A stretch of 64,000 bases of DNA from Microvirga arvi (GTDB lineage Bacteria > Pseudomonadota > Alphaproteobacteria > Rhizobiales > Beijerinckiaceae): contig NZ_JAFEMD010000023.1 of NCBI RefSeq assembly GCF_016892765.1, forward strand, positions 1 through 64,000, written 5' to 3'. Made by a program: the position numbers and the translations under genes. Below are positions 29,717 through 39,397 of this stretch, in pieces. The notes under the pieces were generated by a model. That model was given only the letters and a program-made list of their open reading frames with translations. It ran no database searches and was not told where the DNA came from. The stretch's first letter is position 1; the number at the start of each line of letters is the position of its first letter.

Positions 29717-30516
29717 CAACCGCCGTAGAACAGGATGAGGTCGAGGCCTCGCGCGCGCCTCTGATCGAGCATCTGACCGAGCTGCGCTCCCGTCTGATCA
29801 AAGCGCTGGTTGCGTTCGTCGTGCTGTTCTTCGTCTGCTTTGCCGGCGCGAAGTACATCTACAACGCGCTGGTCTGGCCTTACGTCCTCGCCGTCGGCTC
29901 GCCCGAGAGGGCTCACCTCGTCTACACCCATGGTCTGGAATACCTGTTCACCCAGATCCAGGTCGCGGCCTTCGGCGCAGGCTTCCTGGCCTTTCCGGTG
30001 ATCGCCGTTCAGATCTACAAGTTCGTGGCGCCGGGCCTCTACAAGAACGAGCGCCGGGCCTTCGTGCCCTATCTGGTGGCGACGCCGGTCCTCTTCGTCA
30101 TCGGGGCGGCCTGCGTGTATTTCATCGCCATGCCGCTCCTGATGCGTTTCTCGGTCGGCATGCAGCAGCTTGCGACCGACACCAGCCCCTCCATCGAGTT
30201 CCTGCCGAAGGTCAGCGAGTACCTGTCGCTAATCATGACCCTGATCTTCGCCTTCGGCATCTGCTTCCAGCTTCCCGTGATCCTGACCCTGCTCGCCCGC
30301 GCCGGGATCATCGATTCGCAGTTCCTCAAGGACAAGCGGCGCTATGCCGTCGTCATCGTCTTCGTGATCGCCGCGGTTCTGACCCCGCCTGACGTGATCA
30401 GCCAGTTCGCCCTTGCGATCCCCACCCTGCTTCTTTACGAGGCATCCATCTTCTCCGTCATCATGGTCGAGAAGAAGCGTGCGGAAGCTGAGGCCGCGCG
30501 CGCGGCAGAGGAGTAG
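29713..30516 (+). CDS. tatC: Sec-independent translocase subunit TatC
   Basis: 267 aa, six membrane helices. Conserved N-terminal LIEHLTELRSRLIKAL, the glutamate-bearing loop and the LPKVSEYLSLIMTLIFAFGICFQLPVIL region; the last helix ends in a basic tail. It recognises the twin-arginine motif. The serS gene follows 99 bases later. Confidence 0.96.
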   Translation: MTTAVEQDEVEASRAPLIEHLTELRSRLIKALVAFVVLFFVCFAGAKYIYNALVWPYVLAVGSPERAHLVYTHGLEYLFTQIQVAAFGAGFLAFPVIAVQIYKFVAPGLYKNERRAFVPYLVATPVLFVIGAACVYFIAMPLLMRFSVGMQQLATDTSPSIEFLPKVSEYLSLIMTLIFAFGICFQLPVILTLLARAGIIDSQFLKDKRRYAVVIVFVIAAVLTPPDVISQFALAIPTLLLYEASIFSVIMVEKKRAEAEAARAAEE

Positions 30517-30615
30517 GGCCAGCAGCTCTACACACCGGCCGCCATCCTCGGCACACGTTGTAGGAGCGGTCTTGTCGAAGGGGCAGGGCCGCTTGTTGAA
30601 GCAGGTCCTCACCCC

Positions 30616-31977
30616 ATGCACGACATCCGTTCCATCCGCGAGAATCCCGCGGCTTTCGACCAAGGCCTCCGGAACCGGGGCATGGAGCCCCTGTCCGCGC
30701 AGCTGATCGCCCTCGACGATCAGCGCAAGAACGCCATCTCCGCCCTGCAGGCCGCCACCGAGCGCCGCAATGCCCTGTCCAAGGAGATCGGCCAGGCCAA
30801 GGCGAAGAAGGACGAGGCGCGGGCGCAGGAGCTGATGGCCGAGGTCGCCCGGATCAAGGAAACGATGCCGGAGCTGGAGGAGGCCGAACGTGTGGCTGAG
30901 AGAGCCCTGTTCGAAGCCCTGTCTGCAATCCCCAACATTCCTAAGGAAGGGGTGCCTGTCGGCGCCGACGAGCATGGCAATGTGGAACGGCACCGCGTCG
31001 GCACGCCTCGCATGTCGAATAGCGCCAAGCAGCATTTCGAGATCGGCGAGGCCCTCGGCCTGATGGATTTCGAGACGGCGGCGAAGCTCTCGGGCTCGCG
31101 TTTCGTCGTGCTCAAAGGTCAGCTCGCTCGTTTGGAGCGGGCGCTCGGTCAGTTCATGATCGACCTGCACACCACCGAGCACGGCTACACGGAAGTGAAC
31201 CCGCCGCTGCTGGTGCGCGACGACGCCATGTTCGGCACGGCGCAACTGCCCAAGTTCGAGGACGATCAGTTCTGGGCCTTCCCCGGAAATTCGCTTGAGC
31301 AGGTCGTTGCGGCTGCGCTCGAAGGTCAGCCGCGCGACGCGATCGGCAAGATGATCAAGGATATGCGCTACGGCATGATCCCGACCGCGGAGGTGACCCT
31401 CACCAACCTCGTGCGCGAACAGATTCTCTCCGAAGAGGAACTGCCGCTGCGGTTCACCGCGCTCACCCCGAGCTTCCGCGCCGAAGCCGGTTCTGCCGGC
31501 CGCGACACGCGCGGCATGATCCGCCAGCACCAGTTCGTGAAATGCGAACTCGTCTCGATCACGACACCCGAGACTTCGGCCGACGAGCATGAGCGCATGC
31601 TGGTGAGCGCCGAGAACGTGCTGAAGAAGCTGGAACTGCCGTTCCGCACCATGACGCTGTGCACCGGCGATATGGGCTTCTCCTCGACCAAGACCTACGA
31701 CATCGAGGTCTGGCTGCCGGGGCAGGGGATGTATCGCGAGATTTCGAGCTGCTCCGTCTGCTCGGACTTCCAGGCTCGCCGCATGAATGCCCGCTATCGC
31801 GCCGCGGGCGAAAAGCAGCCGCGCTTCGTGCACACGCTCAACGGCTCCGGTCTCGCGGTCGGCCGCACGCTTGTCGCCGTGCTGGAGAACTTCCAGAACG
31901 AGGATGGCAGCGTCTCGATCCCCTCAGTACTCCAGCCCTACATGGGCGGTCTCACCCGCATCGAGCGTCAGGCCTGA
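30616..31977 (+). CDS. serS: Serine-tRNA ligase
   Basis: 453 aa. An N-terminal long coiled coil (about 30-105) that reaches the tRNA long variable arm, then the class II core with motif 2 [29 protein letters not shown] and motif 3 [37 protein letters not shown] is the standard N-terminus. surE starts three bases after its stop. Confidence 0.97.
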   Translation: MHDIRSIRENPAAFDQGLRNRGMEPLSAQLIALDDQRKNAISALQAATERRNALSKEIGQAKAKKDEARAQELMAEVARIKETMPELEEAERVAERALFEALSAIPNIPKEGVPVGADEHGNVERHRVGTPRMSNSAKQHFEIGEALGLMDFETAAKLSGSRFVVLKGQLARLERALGQFMIDLHTTEHGYTEVNPPLLVRDDAMFGTAQLPKFEDDQFWAFPGNSLEQVVAAALEGQPRDAIGKMIKDMRYGMIPTAEVTLTNLVREQILSEEELPLRFTALTPSFRAEAGSAGRDTRGMIRQHQFVKCELVSITTPETSADEHERMLVSAENVLKKLELPFRTMTLCTGDMGFSSTKTYDIEVWLPGQGMYREISSCSVCSDFQARRMNARYRAAGEKQPRFVHTLNGSGLAVGRTLVAVLENFQNEDGSVSIPSVLQPYMGGLTRIERQA

Positions 31978-31980
31978 AGC

Positions 31981-32742
31981 ATGCGCATTCTCTGCACCAA
32001 CGACGATGGCATTCATGCTCCAGGGCTCAAGACCCTGGAGGCCATCGCCCGCAACCTGTCGGACGATGTGTGGGTGGTCGCGCCCGAGACGGATCAGAGC
32101 GGCGTGGCTCACTCGCTCTCGTTGAACGACCCATTGCGGCTGCGCGAGATTTCCGAGCGGCACTTCGCCTTGAAGGGCACTCCCACCGACTGCGTGATCA
32201 TGGGCGTGAGACACCTCATGCAGAACGCCAAGCCCGACCTCGTGCTCTCCGGCGTGAACCGGGGGCAGAATGTTGCGGAGGACGTGACCTACTCCGGCAC
32301 GGTGGCGGGAGCCATTGAAGGCACGATCCTCGGCGTTCCTTCCATCGCGCTCTCCCAGGCCTATGGTCCGGGCACGCGCAATGCGCCGCGCTGGCACTGC
32401 GCCGAGCATCACGGTCCCAAGGTGGTCCGCAAGATCCTCGAGGCCGGGATCGACAAGAGCATTCTCGTCAACGTGAACTTCCCGGATTGCGAACCGGAGG
32501 AGGTCGAGGGAACGGCGCTCGTCAACCAGGGCCAGCGCACGCAGGAACTCCTGCGCCTCGACGAGCGCCGCGACGGACGCGGCAATCCCTACTTCTGGAT
32601 CGCCTTCGAGCGCCGCCCCTTCACGCCGGGCAACGGCACCGATCTCTGGGCCATCGCCAACCGGCGCATCGCGGTCACGCCGCTGCGCATCGACATGACC
32701 GACGAGCCGACCCTGACCCGCTACGCACAGGCCTTCGGCTGA
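31981..32742 (+). CDS. surE: 5'/3'-nucleotidase SurE
   Basis: 253 aa. [15 protein letters not shown] holds the metal-binding Asp pair of the family, with [30 protein letters not shown] further along. A stationary-phase phosphatase for nucleotides and short polyphosphates. The order serS-surE-pcm-nlpD is conserved in many alphaproteobacteria. Confidence 0.95.
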   Translation: MRILCTNDDGIHAPGLKTLEAIARNLSDDVWVVAPETDQSGVAHSLSLNDPLRLREISERHFALKGTPTDCVIMGVRHLMQNAKPDLVLSGVNRGQNVAEDVTYSGTVAGAIEGTILGVPSIALSQAYGPGTRNAPRWHCAEHHGPKVVRKILEAGIDKSILVNVNFPDCEPEEVEGTALVNQGQRTQELLRLDERRDGRGNPYFWIAFERRPFTPGNGTDLWAIANRRIAVTPLRIDMTDEPTLTRYAQAFG

Positions 32743-32749
32743 TGAGGGT

Positions 32750-33445
32750 ATGGGCGTGATGAACCAGGATCTGCCCGACCTGCCCGAGGCGGACGATGCC
32801 CACGGCGAGCAGGCGGCGATCGGGGCCGCGTCGTTCATCCTTTCCTTAAGGGCGAAGGGCATTCGGGACACGGCTCTCCTGCGGGCCATGGAGCTCGTGC
32901 CGCGGGAGGTCTTCGCCCCGCGCCGCTTCACCGATCTCGCGCGGACCGATGTCGCCCTGCCTTTGCCCTGCGGCCAGACCATGACCGGACCTGCTACGGT
33001 GGCCGCGATGCTCCTGGCGCTCGGCGTTCAGTCCGGCCAGCGGGTTCTGGAGGTCGGCACGGGCAGCGGCTACGTGACGGCGCTCCTGGCGAGGCTCGGG
33101 GCGGAGGTGACCTCCGTCGAGCGCTTCAACACCCTGGCGGCTGCGGCCGCCCAGCACCTCAAGATCGTCGAGGCGGGCAGGGTCCGCCTGGAGGTGGGCG
33201 ACGGACTTGCCGTGCGGGTACGGGATCGCTTCGACCGCATTCTGCTCAATGGGGCGCGTCCTGAAATCCCGGAGACCGTGACCTCCCTTCTCGGACCCAG
33301 CGGTCGTCTGGTCGGTGCGCTGACCATGGAAGGCATGCCGCGCCTTGTGAGGATCGAGCGCGACGTCGAGGGTGAGGTGACGCAGAATCTCGGTGCGCCC
33401 CTGCGGATTTCCCCTCTGGTCACCGGAATTGCGGCAACTCTCTAG
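32750..33445 (+). CDS. pcm: Protein-L-isoaspartate O-methyltransferase
   Basis: 231 aa. ALPLPCGQTMTGPATVAAML and the SAM-binding LEVGTGSGYVTALLARLGAEVTSVER are the family core; RILLNGARPEIPETVTSLL follows. It repairs isoaspartate damage. A second ATG three codons on (32759) is also possible. The Ser/Ala of the usual PCMT active region are not all obvious, as is normal for the alphaproteobacterial group. Confidence 0.92.
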   Translation: MGVMNQDLPDLPEADDAHGEQAAIGAASFILSLRAKGIRDTALLRAMELVPREVFAPRRFTDLARTDVALPLPCGQTMTGPATVAAMLLALGVQSGQRVLEVGTGSGYVTALLARLGAEVTSVERFNTLAAAAAQHLKIVEAGRVRLEVGDGLAVRVRDRFDRILLNGARPEIPETVTSLLGPSGRLVGALTMEGMPRLVRIERDVEGEVTQNLGAPLRISPLVTGIAATL

Positions 33446-33496
33446 CGCATCGTGAGGGGACCCGAAGGGCCGCACGGATGCGCCAGCTAAAATAAG

Positions 33497-33546
33497 GAGC
33501 ATCGGACGGGTCTAAAAGTGCAAATCCACTTTTAGGTCCGATGCTC
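33497..33546. repeat. GCATCGG-type palindromic repeat
   Basis: GAGCATCGGACGGGTCTAAA and its complement TTTAGGTCCGATGCTC fold into a long hairpin around AGTGCAAATCCAC. Same family as 35799, 41995 and 50364. It lies between pcm and the LytM gene. Confidence 0.8.
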
Positions 33547-33661
33547 GCCCGAATCGAAAATTTTCGGACAGGGTTACGACAAAGTACGCGCCGTCAACCG
33601 TTGCTTAACCTGAACAGGCTTTTAATGGCTTCATCGAGTTGCGTTCGGTTGGGGTTGAGTG

Positions 33662-34738
33662 ATGCGGTTGCGTGTGAGTTCTGGGCATTGGGCGGCGGTG
33701 TCTCGGATCGCTCTGGTGGGTTTGATCGGCAGTGCCGCGGCTGCCTGTAGTACCGACAGCGCGCGGTTATCGGGGAACCCCTTCTCCAACCCCTTCGCAG
33801 CCAGCGAGCGGGTGGATGGCGGCGCCTCCTCCCCGTCGCAGGCTCAGGCCTCTCCGTCCTACGCTGCGGCTCCGATGCCGACCGCTCAGGTCCAGGCGCA
33901 GGCCCTGCCTCCCGTGCAGTCGCAGCCTTCCCGCATCGCCTCGGCTCCAGCTCCGATCCAGCCGCGTCCGGTTCCTGCGGTTCAGACCGCATCAGCCCAG
34001 CCTGCCGCACAACCCAAGTTCCGCCTGGTCGACACATCAAAGGTGCCGGCCGCTACGACCCCGGTCGCTGCAGCAGAGCCGGCACGGCGCGTCCGTCCTG
34101 GAATGACGACGGCGCAGGCTCCGGCTCCCGCTGCCCCCGCACCCGCCAAACCGGCGCCGATGCAGGTTGCATCCGCCACGAACGAGCCGCTGGTCTCTGC
34201 TCCGAAGCCGCTCGTGTCCGCTCCGAAGCCGGTCGCAGAGCAGCCCAAGGTCGCAGCCCTGACCCAGCCTGAATCCGTGAAGCCGATGACGGTTCAGCCG
34301 ATTGCGCCGGCTCCGCAGCCAGAGGTCGCCAAGGCCCCGGCGCCGGAGCCCGAGGCGACTGCCAGCGTGTCGGGCGACTTCCGCTGGCCCGCTCGCGGCC
34401 GCGTCATCGCCGGGTTCGGCGCCAACGGCGGCAACGAGGGCATCAACATCGCGGTTCCCGAAGGCACCCCGGTCAAGGCAGCCGAAGCCGGCACAGTGAC
34501 CTACGCCGGCAGCGAGGTGAAGGGCTATGGCAACCTCATCCTGGTCAAGCACGAGAACGGCTATGTTTCGGCCTACGCCCATAACGGTTCCCTCAACGTG
34601 AAGCGCGGCGAGCAGGTGAAGCGCGGTCAGGTGATCGCGACCTCCGGCCAGACCGGCAACGTGACCTCGCCTCAGCTGCACTTCGAGATCCGCAAGGGCG
34701 CGCAGCCCGTCGACCCGATGAAGTATCTCGGCGGCTGA
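33662..34738 (+). CDS. nlpD: LytM-domain lipoprotein, NlpD-like amidase activator
   Basis: 358 aa. Signal peptide with lipobox GSAAAAC (Cys near 25) marks a lipoprotein. The middle is an Ala/Pro/Gln linker (about 55-235). The C-terminal M23 fold runs from about 240: FRWPARGRVIAGFGANGGNEGINIAVPEGTPVKAAEAGTVTYAG ... LHFEIRKGAQPVDPMKYL. The zinc ligands of active M23 peptidases are missing (Asn/Glu in place of the first His, HFE in place of HxH), as in NlpD and EnvC, which switch on peptidoglycan amidases. Unlike E. coli NlpD there is no LysM domain. Confidence 0.85.
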   Translation: MRLRVSSGHWAAVSRIALVGLIGSAAAACSTDSARLSGNPFSNPFAASERVDGGASSPSQAQASPSYAAAPMPTAQVQAQALPPVQSQPSRIASAPAPIQPRPVPAVQTASAQPAAQPKFRLVDTSKVPAATTPVAAAEPARRVRPGMTTAQAPAPAAPAPAKPAPMQVASATNEPLVSAPKPLVSAPKPVAEQPKVAALTQPESVKPMTVQPIAPAPQPEVAKAPAPEPEATASVSGDFRWPARGRVIAGFGANGGNEGINIAVPEGTPVKAAEAGTVTYAGSEVKGYGNLILVKHENGYVSAYAHNGSLNVKRGEQVKRGQVIATSGQTGNVTSPQLHFEIRKGAQPVDPMKYLGG

Positions 34739-34789
34739 TCAGGCCAACAGTTTAGGTCGGCTTTCGACTTTCGAGGCCGATCGAATGAG

Positions 34790-34819
34790 GGGACGGTGGA
34801 GCTCAGCCACCGTCCCTTT
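34790..34819 (+). terminator. Bidirectional terminator between nlpD and the AAA gene
   Basis: GGGACGGTGG at 34790-34799 pairs perfectly with CCACCGTCCC at 34807-34816, seven-base loop, then TTT; it serves the two convergent genes. Confidence 0.85.
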
Positions 34820-34838
34820 GACGTTTCAGGTGATCTTG

Positions 34839-35714
34839 TCAGATCGCCTTGCCGAGCCGGCCGGCCAGATCCTGGATGAACTGCCAGGCCGTGCGGCCGG
34901 AGCGGGCGCCGCGGGTGGTGGCCCATTCGAGGGCCTCGGCGCGGACGGTGTCGCGGTCCGCCTGCAGGCCGAGATGGTCGACATAGCCGAAGACCATGTC
35001 GAGATACTCGTCCTGGCTGCATTTGTGAAAGCCGAGCCAGAGGCCGAAGCGGTCGGACAAGGACACCTTCTCCTCCACTGCCTCGCCCGGATTGATCGCG
35101 GTCGAGCGCTCGTTCTCCATCATGTCGCGCGGCAGAAGGTGCCGGCGGTTGGACGTGGCGTAGAAGATCACATTGTCGGGCCGCCCTTCGATCCCGCCCT
35201 CCAGAACGGCTTTGAGAGACTTGTAGGAGGTATCGTCCGCGTCGAAGGAAAGGTCGTCGCAGAAGACGATGAAGCGGTGCGGGTCGGCCCGCAGCAGGCC
35301 CATGAGATCGGGAAGGGTCTCGATGTCCTCCCGGTGGATCTCGATGAGCTTCAGGGGGCGGGAATCGGCAGGCCTCGTGTGGTTGATCTCCGCATGGACC
35401 GCCTTGACCAGGGACGACTTGCCCATGCCCCGGGCGCCCCAGAGGAGGGCGTTGTTGGCCGGCAGCCCCCTGGCGAAGCGTTGGGTGTTCTCCGCCAGCT
35501 GGTCCCGCACCCGGTCGATGCCGCGCAGAAGGCTCATCTCGACCCGGTTCACCTTGGGCACCGGGGAGAGCTTTCGACCTGCCGCCTGCCACACGAAAGC
35601 ATCGGCAGCCGTCAAATCGGCGTGAGCCGCACCGACAGGGCCCAGCCGCTCCAGGGCATCGGCAATGCGCGTCAAAAGCGCCAGGGTTTGGGGAGAATTG
35701 AGGTCTGCGGACAT
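34839..35714 (-). CDS. DUF815-family AAA ATPase
   Basis: 291 aa from ATG at 35714; an alternative GTG at 35747 adds eleven residues. Walker A GARGMGKSS near 90, Walker B FIVFCDDLSFD, arginine region FYATSNRRHLLPRDM and SDRFGLWLGF are characteristic of DUF815 ATPases. Function is not established; the family is widespread in alphaproteobacteria. It is convergent with nlpD. Confidence 0.88.
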   Translation of the reverse strand: MSADLNSPQTLALLTRIADALERLGPVGAAHADLTAADAFVWQAAGRKLSPVPKVNRVEMSLLRGIDRVRDQLAENTQRFARGLPANNALLWGARGMGKSSLVKAVHAEINHTRPADSRPLKLIEIHREDIETLPDLMGLLRADPHRFIVFCDDLSFDADDTSYKSLKAVLEGGIEGRPDNVIFYATSNRRHLLPRDMMENERSTAINPGEAVEEKVSLSDRFGLWLGFHKCSQDEYLDMVFGYVDHLGLQADRDTVRAEALEWATTRGARSGRTAWQFIQDLAGRLGKAI

Positions 35715-35798
35715 CTCGGGCTCGGGCGAAAAAGGGCGGAAGGGCACTGCTTAGCGCAGAAAGCGCTGAAGGGTCCACCGAGCGGCCTTTGGAAATCC

Positions 35799-35848
35799 GA
35801 GCATCGGACCCAAAAGTGGGGACCACTTTTGGGCTTGATCCGATGCTC
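35799..35848. repeat. GCATCGG-type palindromic repeat
   Basis: GAGCATCGGACCCAAAAGTG and CACTTTTGGGCTTGATCCG/ATGCTC form a near-perfect hairpin. It is followed at once by a second palindrome at 35861. Confidence 0.85.
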
Positions 35849-35860
35849 CCTTCTTGGAAA

Positions 35861-35911
35861 GGCACATCGTCGGGAGCGGAAAACCGGGGCCACTTTTCCG
35901 CACGATGTGCC
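35861..35911. repeat. Second-type palindromic repeat (GCACATCGT/ACGATGTGC)
   Basis: GGCACATCGT...GGAAAA and TTTTCC...ACGATGTGCC are complementary ends around CCGGGGCCAC. The same pairing of two palindromes recurs at 41995-42096, showing that they move or duplicate together. Confidence 0.8.
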
Positions 35912-36015
35912 TGCAACTTCATTGATTTCGTGGAGTCGATGAGTATAGTCCGCCACGCTTTGAATCCCGTCCGGCGCGGGTAGGCCTGAAAAGTGCCTGC
36001 CTCGCGCCTTTATCC

Positions 36016-36360
36016 ATGGAGAGCCGCTTGTTCATTTCACCTGCCTACGCACAAGGGGCCCCCGCGGGGGGCGGAATGGAGATGATCCTTCAATTCGTGC
36101 CGTTCATCCTCATATTCGTCATCATGTGGTTCCTGATAATCCGGCCCCAGCAGCGCCGGGTGAAGGCGCACCAGGAGATGATCAAGAACGTGCGCCGCGG
36201 CGATACGGTCGTCACCTCCGGCGGCATCATCGGCAAGGTGACCAAGGTGGTCGAGGACTCCGCCGATGTCGAGGTCGAGATCGCCGATGGCGTGAAGGTG
36301 AAGGTGGCTCGCGCCATGATCTCCGAGGTCCGCTCCAAGAGCGAGCCGGTCAAGGCCTGA
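36016..36360 (+). CDS. yajC: Preprotein translocase accessory subunit YajC
   Basis: 114 aa. One membrane helix (MILQFVPFILIFVIMWFLIIRPQQRR, the family hallmark RPQQ) and a small cytoplasmic domain (VRRGDTVVTSGGIIGKVTKV). Part of SecDF-YajC, which helps SecYEG. secD follows 86 bases later. Confidence 0.95.
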   Translation: MESRLFISPAYAQGAPAGGGMEMILQFVPFILIFVIMWFLIIRPQQRRVKAHQEMIKNVRRGDTVVTSGGIIGKVTKVVEDSADVEVEIADGVKVKVARAMISEVRSKSEPVKA

Positions 36361-36446
36361 TTGAGACAAGCCGGCCCTTCCTCAACGGATGGGCCGGTCC
36401 GCCGCAGCAGAATGCGGCAGAGTGCGTGAGAAAGGTTGAGCTGACG

Positions 36447-38054
36447 ATGCTGCGCTTCTCAAGATCGAAGATCATCGCCACGGTGGGGATCATCGTGATC
36501 GGCCTGCTCCTGGCGGTTCCGAGCACCATGACCCGCGAGCAGCGTCAGGCTTATCTGAATGCCATCCCGAGCTGGGTGCCATCCTGGATCGTGCCGTCCC
36601 GCGCCATCGTGCTGGGCCTCGACCTGCAGGGCGGGTCCCATGTTCTGCTCGAGGTGGATGCCCAGGATCTGATGCGCACGCAGATCACGAGTCTGCGCGA
36701 CGACGTCCGCCGCATTCTGCGCGATACCCGTGTCACGTCCCAGAACGGCATCCAGACCGTTCAGCGCGGCGTGCAGATCCGTGTTCCGGATGCGGGCGAT
36801 CGCGAGCGGCTGCTGCCGCGCCTGCGGGAGCTGGCGCAGCCCGTCGGCAATGCGGTGCTGGGCCAGACCGGCAACAACGCCATCGAGATCAACACGACCC
36901 CGGACGGCGTGATTACGCTGACCTACACTGAGGCGGGCATCAACGAGCGCGTCCGCCGTGCGGTCGACCAGTCCATCGAGGTCATCCGCCGCCGCGTGGA
37001 CGCCACCGGCACGACTGAGCCCAGCATCCAGCGTCAGGGCGCCGACCGTGTGCTCGTCCAGGTTCCTGGCCTCCAGGACCCGCAGCAGCTGAAGGCGCTG
37101 CTCGGCGAGACCGGAAACCTCGAGTTCCGCCTGCTCGCCCAGGCAGGCGCGACCGATGTGGACATGCTGCCGATGCAGGACGCGGGCGGCCAGCGTGTTC
37201 CCGTCGAGCGCCGGATCATCGCCGAGGGCGGCGACCTGACCGATGCGCAGCCTGCTTTCGACAGCCAGACCAGCCAGCCCATCGTCAATTTCCGCTTCAA
37301 CATCCGCGGCGCGCAGCGCTTCGGTCAGGCGACCACGGAAAACCTCGGCCGTCAGCTCGCCATCGTTCTCGACAACCAGGTGATCTCGGCGCCGACGATC
37401 CAGTCGCCCATCACCGGCGGTTCGGGCCAGATCTCCGGCAGCTTCACGGTGGAGCAGGTGAACAACCTCGCCGTGCTGCTTCGCTCCGGTGCGCTTCCCG
37501 CCAAGCTCACGATCGTCGAGGAGCGCACCGTCGGCCCCGGCCTCGGACGTGACTCCATCGAGGCCGGCAAGATGGCCACCTATGTGGCCGGGATCTTCGT
37601 CGTGATGTTCATGTTCGCGACCTATGGCGTGTTCGGTCTCATCGCGAATATCGCGCTGCTCGTTCACGTCGGCCTGATCTTCGGCCTCATGTCGGTGCTG
37701 GAGGCAACGCTCACCCTGCCAGGCATCGCGGGGATCGTGCTGACCATCGGCACGGCGGTGGACTCGAACGTGCTCATCTACGAGCGCATTCGAGAAGAGG
37801 TGCATGCGGGGCGGTCCATCGTCTCGGGCATCCAGGCAGGCTTCGACCGGGCTTTCGCGACCATCGTCGACTCCAACAGCACCATGGCCATTGCGGCGGT
37901 GATCCTGTTCTTCCTCGGCTCCGGTCCGGTGCGCGGCTTCGCGGTCGTTTTCATTCTTGGCATCCTGACGACGGTGATCACCGCCGTCACCCTGACGCGC
38001 ATGATGATTGCGCTCTGGTATCAGTGGATGCGCCCCAAAGTTCTTCCGTTTTAA
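36447..38054 (+). CDS. secD: Protein translocase subunit SecD
   Basis: 535 aa from ATG at 36447. First helix near 8-26, conserved periplasmic start LGLDLQGGSHVLLEVD, the P1 domains, and five C-terminal helices with GLIANIALLVHVGLIFGLMSVLEATLTLPGIAGIVLTIGTAVDSNVLIYERIREE. The Asp in GTAVDSNV and the Arg in YERIREE belong to the proton path that powers export. The open frame before 36447 is not SecD-like. Confidence 0.97.
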   Translation: MLRFSRSKIIATVGIIVIGLLLAVPSTMTREQRQAYLNAIPSWVPSWIVPSRAIVLGLDLQGGSHVLLEVDAQDLMRTQITSLRDDVRRILRDTRVTSQNGIQTVQRGVQIRVPDAGDRERLLPRLRELAQPVGNAVLGQTGNNAIEINTTPDGVITLTYTEAGINERVRRAVDQSIEVIRRRVDATGTTEPSIQRQGADRVLVQVPGLQDPQQLKALLGETGNLEFRLLAQAGATDVDMLPMQDAGGQRVPVERRIIAEGGDLTDAQPAFDSQTSQPIVNFRFNIRGAQRFGQATTENLGRQLAIVLDNQVISAPTIQSPITGGSGQISGSFTVEQVNNLAVLLRSGALPAKLTIVEERTVGPGLGRDSIEAGKMATYVAGIFVVMFMFATYGVFGLIANIALLVHVGLIFGLMSVLEATLTLPGIAGIVLTIGTAVDSNVLIYERIREEVHAGRSIVSGIQAGFDRAFATIVDSNSTMAIAAVILFFLGSGPVRGFAVVFILGILTTVITAVTLTRMMIALWYQWMRPKVLPF

Positions 38055-38066
38055 GGAGTTAGTCTC

Positions 38067-39005
38067 GTGCGCCTCGTACGCCTTTGGCCCGAAAACTCCC
38101 ATTTCGACTTCATGCGCTTTCGGCGCTTCTCGTTCCCGCTGTCGGCCCTGGTCTCGGTGCTGACCGCGTTGATGCTCCTGACGATCGGACTCAACTTCGG
38201 CATCGACTTCAAGGGCGGCACGCTCATGGAGATCCAAGCCAAGTCCGGCCAGGCCAATGTCGCTCAGATCCGCCAGACGGCCGAGAGCTTCGGCTTCGGC
38301 GATGTGGAGGTGCAGGAATTCGGCACGGCCGGCGAGGTTTCGCTGCGCTTCCCGATTCAGTCCGGCGGCGAAGCGGCACAGACGGCCGTGGTGCAGAAGG
38401 CACGCGACACCTTCAGCAATGAATACGATTTCCGCCGGGTCGAGACGGTCGGTCCGCGCGTGTCGGGCGAACTCGTCCAATCCGGGACCATCGGAATCGT
38501 GCTCTCGGTGATCGCGGTTCTCTTCTATCTCTGGTTCCGGTTCGAGCGCGAGCTGGCGGTGGCGTCCATCATCGGCACGCTGCACGACATCGTGCTGACC
38601 ATCGGCTTCTTCGTGATCACGCGGCACGAGTTCAACATGACCTCGATCGCGGCGATCCTGACGATCGTAGGCTATTCGCTCAACGAAACCGTGGTGGTGT
38701 TCGACCGAACCCGCGAGCTGATGCGCCGCTACAAGACGATGCCGGCGGAAGAGCTGTTGAACCTGTCGATCAACACCACCATGTCCCGCACGATCATGAC
38801 GGCGACCACCACGGCGCTTTCGCTTCTGGCGCTGGTGCTCTTCGGCGGACAGGCGATCCAGGGCTTCGCGCAGGTCATGCTCTACGGCGTCGTGATCTGC
38901 ACGTATTCGGCCATCTGCATCTCGTCTCCCATGCTGATCTATATCGGTCTGCGCGGTTCGGAGAGTGTGAAGGTTCCGGAGGGCAGGGCCGCCGCAGCGG
39001 AGTAA
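38067..39005 (+). CDS. secF: Protein translocase subunit SecF
   Basis: 312 aa from GTG at 38067, with AAGGAG eight bases upstream (in the secD stop region). GIDFKGGTLMEI, six helices, and GYSLNETVVVFDRTRELMRR correspond to the SecD export motif. Translationally linked to secD. Confidence 0.96.
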   Translation: MRLVRLWPENSHFDFMRFRRFSFPLSALVSVLTALMLLTIGLNFGIDFKGGTLMEIQAKSGQANVAQIRQTAESFGFGDVEVQEFGTAGEVSLRFPIQSGGEAAQTAVVQKARDTFSNEYDFRRVETVGPRVSGELVQSGTIGIVLSVIAVLFYLWFRFERELAVASIIGTLHDIVLTIGFFVITRHEFNMTSIAAILTIVGYSLNETVVVFDRTRELMRRYKTMPAEELLNLSINTTMSRTIMTATTTALSLLALVLFGGQAIQGFAQVMLYGVVICTYSAICISSPMLIYIGLRGSESVKVPEGRAAAAE

Positions 39006-39009
39006 GCTC

Positions 39010-39396
39010 ATGAGCTCTGGCCGCCTCTACGACGGGTTCCTGCCGGGCCGCTACCAGTTCGATGCCTATGGCAATGGCGGGTTTCGCTTCGCGGACATGT
39101 CCCATCGCGGCTCTCTGCTGGCTCTTCCGTCAGGGGTCAGAGCCTGGCCGGTCACCTCCGTGGCCGACCTGACCGACGACGTGCTCGATCCGATTTTTGC
39201 CGAGGGCGATGCGCTCGAACTGCTTCTCCTCGGCACAGGCGTCGACATCGCCGCCATTCCGGCGGCTTTCAGGACGCGCTTCCGCGAGGCAGGAATCGGC
39301 CTCGACGTGATGCAGACGGGAGCCGCCGCACGGACCTACAACATCCTGCTCGCGGAGAACCGCAAGGTCGGCGCCGCCCTGATCGCCGTCCCTTAA
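39010..39396 (+). CDS. Mth938/DUF498-domain protein (NDUFAF3 homologue)
   Basis: 128 aa. RLYDGFLPGRYQFDAYGNGGFRFADMSHRGSLLALP and LLLGTGVDIAAIP ... TGAAARTYNILLAENRKVGAALIAV match the Mth938 fold. The mitochondrial relative NDUFAF3 helps assemble respiratory complex I. In bacteria the role is not shown; the position directly behind secDF and ahead of an NDUFAF6-like gene fits membrane-complex assembly. Confidence 0.85.
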   Translation: MSSGRLYDGFLPGRYQFDAYGNGGFRFADMSHRGSLLALPSGVRAWPVTSVADLTDDVLDPIFAEGDALELLLLGTGVDIAAIPAAFRTRFREAGIGLDVMQTGAAARTYNILLAENRKVGAALIAVP

Positions 39397-39397
39397 G

